Shown one piece after another: positions 33,738 to 45,700 of a stretch of 64,000 nucleotides of DNA. This DNA is from Heliopora coerulea (taxonomy: Eukaryota; Cnidaria; Anthozoa; Scleralcyonacea; Helioporidae), in assembly GCA_030142905.1 (NCBI GenBank), contig JASJOG010000003.1, positions 4,743,501-4,807,500 of the forward strand, read 5' to 3'. A model generated the notes under the pieces. It worked only from the letters and a program-made list of their open reading frames with translations, had not been told where the DNA came from and searched no databases. Every line of letters starts with the position of its first letter. Within the stretch, counting starts at the first letter, position 1. The translations under genes were made by a program, and so were the position numbers.

Positions 33738-36700
33738 GTGTCTTTAATGTTGATGACTGAGACAGCGAATTTGGGAACTGTTGATCTCTTTTGGATCCAC
33801 AAACGTCAAGTTCGCATTCGTCCATTTAGGAGGATGCGTAGTACAAAAAACTGAGTGTAGAAAAATTACGATCATGTGGGGTATTTTTAGTCAGTGGACT
33901 TGTTATTTTGCATTAGAATATGGTTGATGCTCAGAGAAGTCTTAAAAGACTGGAGCGATGACTTATAGGATTAATTTTTGAAGCAAACGGCGAAAGTGGA
34001 GGGTGCTATGCACGGCAACAAAGTCCTGTTAAGAGGAGACAGTCTTTAAGAATATTAGTGTCCAGCATAAAGTTTTAAAAAGACCCATAATTTTAACTTT
34101 AACAGCGACGAAACGTCAATTAAATAAATTTCTGTTTTTATTAAAGTCTCCCTTATTATGAGTCTTTTTAAAACTGTATGCTGGGCACTAATATTCTTAA
34201 CCAGATTACGTTTCCCGCCTGGTTCGTCTATTGCCACGAGACAGTCTTTAATTTTCGTTTTTTTGAATAATAATTGTTTATAATAATTACAGCTTTTGCC
34301 TCAAATACTTATTGACGACTAAAACTGGAATAAAAGATAAATTATTTCACGAAGCAGAGTGGAATTTGAGTTAGAAGTTGAATTGTTATCTTTGTGCGCT
34401 TTTCGAAGGTTTAAACTTTAAAGTTAGATTTTAAACCTCGAATCCATTAAGTTTATCCTCCAGCATTGTCTCTAAATTTCTTATGGGTCAGTAGGTTGAT
34501 TTACCGTGCACCAAAATGACATCTCTTATATTATCTATGCCCGGATGCAACAGATTTCTCGCGAAATAATTTTACGAAAAACACGTGCAGTTTTTCATTC
34601 ATTATTCTTTAACCCTTTCCAGTTCGTACCCGACTTTTTGGTTTTTCTCTGGCTAACGCCACACAATTTTACTCTGGCTAACGAAAGGCAAAGTCAAGGG
34701 GAGACGTCTCGGATAGGAAAGGGTTATTTAATGATGATTTATCCTCCATCAGGTCAATTGGAAGTCTTGATTTTGTTTCTTTATTTGTTTTAAACTTTCG
34801 TCTTCATTTCGTAATTTGACTTAAGACTGTTCGAACAAAAGGTCTCGAAGTAACAGGAAGTGTTCAATTTGGGAGTGAATTTAGCAAGATCCTCTGCTCT
34901 CCTACAAAAGTCAGTTGCCCCAGACTATCACTCTTTTCCAAAGTGGACTGTTGCTTTCCGAGGAAACAATTGAATATCATTACAGGGATAGTTTAAACTG
35001 AAAAAGCAACGCAAAATCGCTTACAAATTGTGATCGAATTTAATTTTTTTTTTTAGAAAACGTAGGCAATGGTTCTGACTTTGTTCAAACCTAGTGATTT
35101 TGCCTTGCTTCATACGATTTAATAGAATTCGTTTATTGTTGACTCTGAAAATGTTTTACTTATTCAAGGTCTACTTTTCACATTACTCATAAATGGCAAT
35201 ATTTTGAAGAGTTCAACTCTTACAAACCCTTGTACGTTAATGGAAGTTTGGGATTCTAAAGGTATGGAAGGACTTAGGGTAATCATTTTACCTTTCCTTT
35301 CTGTTTGTCATATTATTTTGTTTCCTGGACATAGCTGGCTACGTTTTCTTTATCTATGCATGTTATCCTAGGTACAAGAAGTCCTTGTACCTGTCTTTGT
35401 TTGTATGAGTACGTCGTAGAGGTAAGATTTCTGTTTCAAATTTTATATTCCCCAGATCGTCGGTAGGTACACGAGATGGGGAAATTTGCTCGACAAAATG
35501 AATAATGGAGTAAAAAGGGTAAGAAGAGGAAGAGGGATTGAGAAGAAGAGAGGGAAATTACGAAGGAGCAAAAAGAAAGAGATGGAGTCGGGCAGCCATA
35601 TCGAGAAGTATAGATAGAATTTGACTGAGAAAGAATAAGGGAGGGGAATTTAAGAAAAGTTTATATGATCTGATTGGGAGATAATCCGAGCAAAATAAAT
35701 TAGTCTCCGTCAATAACTTAATTTACATCATTTTAGGATGTAACGGCAGGGGAACCCTGGACGAATTTGGTACATTCTTCGACTGCTCAGCAACATGCCA
35801 ACAAGTTTTCCAATTCCAATGCCCTGAAGTCAGACAGTTATGACCGGACGCTTCTTTTAGGCGGATGTGTTAATGGCTATATAGTGGTCTTTGACTGGCA
35901 GAATAAGAAGAATCCCGGACAAATTACGTTTGAAATTGAGGTATACTCGTTGTATTTAATACATCTGACAAATTAACCTTTACGACTTCATTACTCTATA
36001 AGATAATTACCGTATTTACTCGATTAAGCGCAATCCTTGATTAAGCGCCGCCCTCAAATAAGCGCCGCATTTATTCACGACAATGCGACGCTTAATCGAA
36101 GCGTCATCAAACTGAATTGTTCAAGGAGTCAAACTAAAGAACAAGTACGGTACAACTCAATCTAAACCAGTCTCGGGAATTTATTCTCTTGGATTACAAT
36201 GTTTTTCAGTTTGAAGTGGCTATATTTCATTGCTCTCCCATTTAGCTCTCTCTTCAGAAATTTTGCAATGCGCAGTTCCGTTGTGAAGGCCGAGAACTTT
36301 TCCGGTACAAGGAGCCCAACTTCTCTCTTCCTCTTTCCAGTGATCTGTGCGAAGAGTTTATTTTCAGTGTTTGCTCCTAGAAAGTTCTTCAATAAGCGCG
36401 ACATCTCTATCGGAACGTGACCAGCAAATGTCTTCTTGTCATCCAACTGTTTCGTAACCCGATATACACCGATTGCGTTATCATCGTGCTCTTTTGCTTC
36501 TGCACGCTCGTCTTTGTTACACTCTAGCATTTCATCTATCACGGGCGTCCACACAGACCTATAAACATGATGTCCACGGACAACTGTTTCAAAGTCTACT
36601 TTAAAGTACATTTTGAACTCCACTGGTAAAGCCCTTGCCATTTTGTTGGTGTTTACTTCACTGCCAATTTGCGGTACTCACGTGGACGAGCAATAATTCA

Positions 36701-39700
36701 ATCGCAGTTGGATATCTTGAGTTAACCAGAAACGAATCCTTTTGAATGTAATGAATCTACGTCTTCTGATGTCGAGGAGGCATATCCGATGATGCGACTC
36801 TTGGACTCGGATCACGAAGGGGACAGTGACATCGACATTTTGTAAAAATACCGCAAGCCCATTTTGTTTTGTTTTTTTTGCTATAAAAATGAGACAATGA
36901 ATGACATTTATAACACGTTTTTTTTGTTACTAACATTTACTTGTTATCATTTGTAAACGTTATATTTCTTAAAGGGCGCCGCCCTCAAATAAGCGCCGCC
37001 GCTGCATTACTAAAAATTTAAAGAGCGCCGCGGCGCTCAATCAAGTAAATACGGTAAGCCGGTTATATACCTATCAGGTACATTGTTTTATTTACCTATA
37101 ACAAGCTAGAAATAAAGTAGATTTTTTTTAATTATCCGTCAAGTTTTGAATTTCTTGTCTTCAAAGGCTCATCAAGATGAGATAGTTAACTTGACTTCAA
37201 ATCCAAAGATTGATCAAGTCGTTTCATCTGGCCTAGGTAAATGTCGTTACGACATGCGAAATTTCACGTATATTTTGTAGTTAAATTTCTGCTTTCTGCA
37301 TGAAGTATATATGTTGTTATTTTCTTAAGAATACTCATGTAGGATGAAAATTATATATACCGTATTATAAGAAATAAACGCACTATGAAAGTAAGTAAAC
37401 GCGAATTTCAAAAATTCGAGTTAATTTAAGTCGCGTTAAATTTTTTGAGCGTTATTTTCCATGACGTTAATTAAGTAGAGAGTTAATTTGCACGCCAATA
37501 ATTTCTGTTGTTTGAAACCTCATTCTGATTACTGTACTTTAGTCAAGCGACAGTTAATTTTTATGGGATTGGCAATCGGCTGGCACTACGGATGCAGCGA
37601 ACAATTCCCATGATAATTAAGAGCTGTTAGTAATTGATAGTAAAGAACTGTTTACACCGGCGATTATTCTTGCGATTTTCTCTTCATGAAGCATGCGATT
37701 GACGATGAGCAACTCACCTAAGTATTCTACCGTATGTTCGTATAGCTTTGCATAAATGATCCGCAAGTCAATCCACTCGATCGCATGTGTCAGGAGGCTA
37801 TAAATCGCAGCAAAAGTCGCCCGTATCAACAGCCGTTAACGTGGTTTCGACTTTCGAGTGTAATTTAGAAAAAAACATGCGCGAGTGAGGTTTTCAAGGA
37901 ATATCAAAATAGTACTGGTCCGAAGGACGAGTGCCCCTTCAGATCTTTGAGAAATTCACGAGTACGTGTTTTTCCAACTTGATCGAGAAAGCATGCTGTC
38001 ACCAATGAATAATCAACACTGAAAAAAGTAATACAGTACCAGAAAAGGTACTCCAGTCCAAATTAATGCTACCTTTTTCCTGTACTGTGTTACCTTGAAA
38101 TTGCACCGCTCTTAGCCAATCCGAATCGAGAAATTTTTTCATGTATATTAAGCATGGAGACAATGCATTGAAAGACTTCGTTGTACGTTTTTGTTCACGT
38201 TTACGGCTTACTTGAGGCTTTCCATAACATTGCGGTATAAGACGTTGCACTTTGGTTATAGAGAATACTTCGTAAGATCCAACATTACGATGTAGTGATA
38301 TATTCCATCACATGACGTTACCTTTTGGATTTGTTACTTGGCATTGTCCGACATTATGTTACGCTACAAATAGCTATCATACAACAAAGGCAACAACATG
38401 TGGTAAATCAGAAGTTGAGTAGAGTCTTAGTAAAAATAAATTGCGTAATACACCGTTGTGCAGACGTTTTAGGTCATCAACTTTAATACTAGTTTTAATA
38501 ATCTTTAGTCATTATAACTGTCTTCATACTTTTAAGCACGACATCGCAATATACATTTTATGTAGCTTTACTTATGCGGTGGAACCCTCAGAGCTTCTTC
38601 CATTTCTACCGGAAAACGCCCACTTGACCGTGTTTGGGTTAGCTGGCTGTGAGGGCGATAAGGAAGAACTCATCTTGTTTGTTGCTGTTAGGTTTTACAA
38701 AGTCGGCGCAGTGGTTTGAACATAAAGCGACGCATACTTAGCGTGCTTTCAAAGACGTAGCACTTGGCCCACCTTTATATTGGAGCCCCTTTGTTCTAAT
38801 TTTTGTGAGGAAGGTACCAAAAAGGTGGTTTTTGTTGTCATGGAAGACAGTAGGAGTCGTGCCTCAGTGGTCTAAGAAGTACAGGGGTTGTATTGTCTCC
38901 AGGTAGCAAAATATCAGGGTTGTGTTCACCCTCGGAGATGGCCGCACCATGAACAGCTACTGTGCCCGAGATTTGAAGTCACCTTCTCATCCCCCTGTCC
39001 CTCTTGCAGTCAAAGTGAAGCCTTGCGAAGGAAGCAGCTCGATAGTCTTATGTCACCCTTCTTGAGAGGGTGGACAGGAAGGTGAACTTGCTTGGCTTGT
39101 AGAGCTTGCACGCATCCGTTCGACATCTATCGTTATACCGCATGGTTTCTCTAGCCTTCTTGATTACATCCAGTACCAGACAAAGATTTACATGTACGGC
39201 TCACTCTCCATTTACTTCCAGGTAATAACACGTCTAATGCATTTCTATCACCCAATATCACGACCACTCTGCTATAATGCACCAAATATTCTGCCTTTCC
39301 GGCATTTTTATCGCAAAATGAAGCGCGCAACGTTTCAGTGATCTTAGCGTGGTTCACGTATGAAACTAACATTCCATACTCATTGAAGAAATAACTGCTA
39401 TGAAGACTTTGTAAAAGTTCGGAATACAACAAAGGAAATTATTTCTGAAGGCATTGAAAAATTTCAAAGAAAAAGTAAAAGCGGATACTGTGCATTGTAA
39501 CGAAGAATTAGACTCCAGCATCCTAAAACGGGTAGGCCAATGACATTCTAAAACTGGAATAGGATTGGATTACTGATGGCATACTGTACACACCGTTTAT
39601 TGAGATAAGGAAGAATGTAAATTTAGCTCTCAAAAATATTAAGTATTTCCTGCTGAATGAAACTTATTGTGATATGTACTGAAACATTTTTACATCGCAA

Positions 39701-42700
39701 AATATTATTAAGTAACCAACATGTTACCGCGGAAACAATGAAGTATCAAAATGGCTCTTAATTATTTTTCAACCTTATTTAATTTAAGAGTGATTTTGAT
39801 GAACCTCGATTTTTTTCCCATTTGTGAAAAGTTCAAATAAAAAAATTAGAAGTTAACTGATAATTAAAAATCATTTAAAACTCTACTGTTGTCCTCGCAA
39901 ATCCCAGATCAATTGCTCAGCAATATTTTCGATTCCAAAAATGTTTTATACCTGTCACAATACTTCTTTTTCCCCCGAAATTTTTATTCCCAGTTTTTTG
40001 CCTTGTAGAACTTGCATTCTTCCACCTTTGAATAAACAGTATGGAGACAGCGTAAACGCATAGTACCGTAATATTAGGCAACTAGAACCTTACAACCCTA
40101 GCTTAAACGAATACGACACATCCGCGCTAACTACAGCAATCATTCCTCAGTTTCACGCAATCATTCCTTAAGCTCCATCCACACATATACTTTTTCATAT
40201 GAAAACGCGTACTTTTATCTGCGTTTGGCCTCCCGTCCACACGTAAACGGCGTTTTCGGTCGCCTAAAGTGGAGACTTTCCAAAACACACTTCAAAGTGG
40301 AGCGATTGGAAAACGCCGGCTTATCGTTTTCGTGCGGACGGCGAAAACGGAGACTTTCAAAAACGATGACATCACATTTTCATGGCGCTGGCGTCCTACA
40401 CATGCTTAGTAGACAGGCACAAGCGTTTTTGAATCGTTGCTGCATTTACGTGTGGACTGGATGACAAGTGAAAATAGCTTCAAAAACGGCCGTATGAACG
40501 GAAAACTTTTGATGCGTTTTCATGTGAAAACGTATTTATTCGTGTGGACGGGGCCTTAGTTTCATGCAATCATTTTTCAGTTTCATTAGACGTGATGCGG
40601 TCAAGTTTCTCGGATGGGAGCAATGGCTAGTTGGAGTATCGAAATAACTTCAAATTCTTTCTTTGAAATTTGTATGGGCTGTGTTGTCACTGAATTTGCT
40701 TTAATAACGGTTTGTAAGCTCGATAGAGTGATGGAGCAGATGTCTAGTTTATAGATAATTTAAAACAAAGCTTTAAAAACTGGTTTTGTGTTTGTAATGT
40801 GATCGTTGTTAGTTAATAAGCATACCATTAAAATTTTTTGTTACTGTTCCCCTGTCTTTCCACCCTGGAAAAATCTCAGCGTTGATGTGGACAAAATTTG
40901 CGCTGTAATGAAAGTTTAATTCTACATGATTTGTCTTTATTCTTAAAATTTTCAGCTTCGTAGTTTTGTCTTGCACATCTGTTGAAAAGGTTTGCCTTGA
41001 AAAAAAGAATGGGGATAAAAATCAAACGTAAAACAATATAAACAATCAGATATGTAAGCAAAAATACACCAGTTACTGAGGTTTACCGTAGTTTGGAATA
41101 GTAAAGTATTTTCATTGATTAATTTCAGATAATGTGATTAAAGTATGGCGTCTGTTCCCATTTGCTGAAGAAGCTTTGGCTCCACTGATGACTCTTTGCT
41201 TCGATGAATTACCACGCCATCTTTGTGTATCACATCACAGGTTGTTAGTGGCTCTTTACGAACGGTCACGTGCAAATTATTCAACATCTGTGTACAAAAC
41301 GACTCAAAGAGGTGAGAAAATGGTTCAGTTCAATTTTTGCTCAGTCTGAAGGGTTAAATATTATTGTTCAATCAGTGAAACGTTATTTCTGAGAGCATGT
41401 TAGGTGAAGTCAAACCGATTTGCAATCAACCCTTCGAAATTTAGACGACAAAGGAGAGGCCGCCATGGTGGGGGATAGAGACAATAGACGGTAAAGAGAT
41501 TCTTTAGTTAAATTAGTCTAACTTGGCCGCTGTTATGTCGTGTAAGAACCAAGGATTTCAACCTAACGCACGGACGTAGTTTTGCACAAACGTTTGAAAA
41601 TTTCCTGCTCTTATACTCTTCCGTTTATTTGCAGAAATTAATTGAAGTCACCTTGCTAAGCTAATGTAAAAGCTTAAGTTTCCCACAAAAACGTAAGATC
41701 TCTTAACATGGCTCTCTACAGTTTCTGTTTTACATGCTACAATTAGTACGGTCTTCATTTGTTCAGTTTTGTCCCTAAAAGTGTTGTAAATTTATTATGG
41801 AGTACATTATGTAACTGTAGAAATAACAAACATTGAGATACTATTATCAGTAAAATGTTTGCCACTGAAATCAGAGTTCCTCCCTTACTGAATCAAAAAC
41901 ACTCTCATGCAAAAATTACAATGTGACCCTTGCGATGCAGATCATGAGGGATATACATGTGGACACTTGCATACACTACCCCGTTCATAAACACAAGATG
42001 AATCAATTTGATCATTTACTTTATGAAATACTTTGCAGTGGAGATCCTAATCCCACTTTAAACAAACAGTCGTACACGATTTGTATAAAACTCTTTATAT
42101 ATATTTTACTAAGGATTCGAGGTTCATGAAATTTCCCTATATAATTTATAATTAATTACTTATAATTTTCTTGCTATAATGATTTTACTTATTTGTCACT
42201 TGTTGGCGCGTAAGTGACTTTATTAATTAATTACGGCAATGTTTGCATGCTTATGTTTTCTAATTTCTAAATCCACGTTTGTGACTTATCGTTTGAATTT
42301 AAAGAGTGCAATTGCGGCGTCGAAATGTCGGTCGTGAAACATAAATATTTAATCCCTTACATTTGCTTGTAATTTTATCAAACATAAATTGTATCAAACA
42401 AAAAGTCTCAAATTGCGAACCTGGGCATTTTGGCATGCCAAGTTAATGTTTTTAAAAGTGGATTTCCGTTGAGATAACTATTTGCTATTTTTTATGATAA
42501 TCTCAAAGATATCATGGTAATCAGAAATTGTGCAAAGTTCCATCTCGACATTCCTTTAAATAAACATTATCACTCATGTATAAAGTTTTATTTTTAGAAG
42601 CTGCTATTATATACTGGCCGAGTTTGAAAGAAATGAACGGAGGCTTATTTTGCCTGCATAGCCTCGACAAGCTTTTCTCGGGACTTGTAGATCTCATTGC

Positions 42701-45700
42701 TGAGCAAGTACCTATTCCTACCTGCTTGTTCGAAGCGCGAGGGCCCAGACATAAAGTCCGCTAGCTAAAACATTGACGGGATAGAGGGAATCCACTTTAA
42801 CCTTTATTTCAACCGATTTGGAAATGAAAGTTTGTATGATTACTTCCTCGGGTTACATATATAATGCGGTGGTCGCTATATTGAATTCTTTAAAATATCA
42901 GGCCACAAAATTGTCAAACTTTCCATGAGTTGAACCTAATTAGTTAAAGCAAATGCTTTCGGAAATTCTCATTTGGTCCAAGCCACGACAAGTCTGACAT
43001 TTGAATGGACCCTTGGATGTAGTTTTTTGTTTGCTTAACAAGGCTATTTCATATTTTGGATAGCCACGATATCATGGCTCAGTCAAAGGCGTGTTACGAT
43101 GAAAATGCATCAAGTTCATTTTTCTTCTTTGTTCACCTCCTTACGATCCGAGCAATCTTATAATTTACTAATTTTAATTTTATATACTATTCTATTCTAT
43201 CTAGAACGATTTGATCATTCAGCAGAAGATGATCATAGCGACGAAGTAATTGGCGTTGCTAGCTGTCCTAAAATGAGATTGTTTGCCACGGCAAGTTTAG
43301 ATGGCAGTGTGCGTATATGGGATGAAAGCAACCGCCTCCGACGGATTATAAAGTTGAATGCTACGCCATCATCTTTGTGCTTTTGCAGCGAACGTGGAGA
43401 CCTTATCGTTGCGATTGGTGATTTCCTTCATAAAATTGAATATGCTACGTGTAAGAGTTTCTTATAAGATTTTGTCCTCTTTTTGGGAACTTTTTGGTTG
43501 TCTTATAGTGAGCTGATTTTAGCCTATTATCTGGCGTAGTTTCCATTTGGCAACTTTATCATTGTACTCTGGCTAACGTCTGGTCATTATACTCTGGCTA
43601 ATCCCATTTGATTTTACACTAGCTAATGCTTGATCATTTTGTTTGAGTTAACCTTTGATGATCTTACACTAGCTAACATCTGAGTGTTTTACACCAGTCA
43701 ACTCCGGACGATTTTACTTTGGCCAAATTTTGATCATTTTACTCTGGCTAATACCTGACTTATTACTCCGGCCAGCTTGTCATGATTTTACTCAAGTTCA
43801 TACCTGATCTTTTCACTCTGGCAAACCTGGCGGGATTTTCCCTGCAGGCTGAAAAGTGGTCATTTTACTCTGACCAACCTCTGATGATTTTACTTTGGCC
43901 AACGCCTGATCATTTTACTCTTCAAAGAAAGACGCCCTAGCAGGATGGCCGGCGGTTAAATAGTTGAGGTGCTTGTAAGATTTGGTTGCGTTTCATGTGA
44001 GGGGAATAGTTTCACTGTGTGAAGGTTTTTTGATTGATTTCTCTTTCAATATCATATAAAGGTTAGCGTCTGAAAAATGACGAAGATGATACTAGGGTAG
44101 CATTTGACTTTCTTCCCTTCTTTACATGTAATAAACTATTTCGGAAACGCCATTACAAATTGCTTTTCTGGATATGAATCCATACTTTTAACTGAAAATT
44201 CATTAGAAGTTATTTCCATGTCAGCAACGTCAACCAAATAATATATGGTGATCGAAAGTACAGTATTTATGAGGTTTCATACCAAACCATACGCTCGCAT
44301 CGTCTCCGTTGACATAGTTGTAATAATTCCCTCAAACTTTCGCCAAAGCATTAAATAAATCTTGGAGAAAAATAGAAAAAATTCCCTTGGTGATGGCAAA
44401 CAAGGTGCCCACTTCAACGTATACACGGCGAGGAGTAAACAGCAAACGCTGGAAATATCGTGGTTACCTAGTAGTTTCACGTTTGCCATAAACGCAATTC
44501 TTAACATCTCTGCTGTTGATGTTAATTTGCCAACAATAACTATCAGCGCAATTTATGTCAAAACCAAAGAAGTGGTGAGGTATGCAACTCAGACTACTTG
44601 TTTACACAGGTTGACGGATCGTTTGACGATTGCCATAATCACAACAAGATGGGTCAATTCAAGCATAGAACTGTGTCTGAGAACTAATTTGGTGTGATTA
44701 TTTTTGTTAAGGGAAACTTGAACACAATTCTGTATTGAAATCCTCCAGAAATAAGATAAGGCAAAAGCTGACGCTCAAAACGTTTCACCCATTTGCGATG
44801 GACGGAAAACAGAAATCGGATGCTATCCGTCTGCCACGAGACTGATGTTACACCGGAGGATTTTTAACGACAATTTTTATCGCAACATGTTGCTGCAACA
44901 CAATTTTCTTGAAAATCGTCCACCAATGTTTTGTTACGACTCGATTTTTGCACAATTTATTGCGTTAAAAATCGTCTAAGGTATAACATCACCTCTGAAC
45001 GTTGTTTTTTATCTCGTTATTCACCAAATATCGAGGTCAGACGTCCATAGCAAATGTCATTTTTGTTGTTTTTCGGAAACGTCAACTTTGTTTCCTACGA
45101 TTCAGGACATTTTTGTCAATCGCGGTTTGTAGTTCGTTGGTTGTATGTCTCTAATGGCTTTGATATTCTTCTCTTCAATGATATATTTTTGGTGGTACAT
45201 AAAATGTCGCTTTCGCTATGAAAGCCACCCAGTAAAAGTTTCTTTAAAAGACCACGTAACAATTGAGAAAGAATGTTCTGCAAAAATGAGGAAAAACTGT
45301 CTAAAGCAGATTTCTTGTTAATGTCTGTAAACAACTTATAAAATTTTAACCAAACTCTCCTTTGTTTTCCAGACATGCCTCAGTCTTACGTGTATAGAAT
45401 GGTCGCTATGGACTTTAAGGATAATGTGAAGGATTCTGCCGTTCCATTTAAGGAAAAATTATGCCAGAGTTTGAGTGCTGTTGACAAGCAGCGTTTGACA
45501 GTCGCTCGCTCATTCTTCCGCAAATTCAACCAAGTTGCAGATGCGTTTCCTGGGGAAGAATCTTCTGAGCGTCAGCAAGAGGCAAAACGTCGTGCAGAGG
45601 TAATTAGAATGGAAATCTAGGAGCAGAAACGTCACCTAACTTCAGTAAAAACAGAACAGAAAATATATGTTCATGGGACCTTTAGTACAAACTGTTGCTT

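Noticed and set aside
44277..44697. Overlapping ORFs on both strands near 44.3-44.7 kb
   Set aside because: Neither frame shows a domain or protein-like pattern beyond chance.
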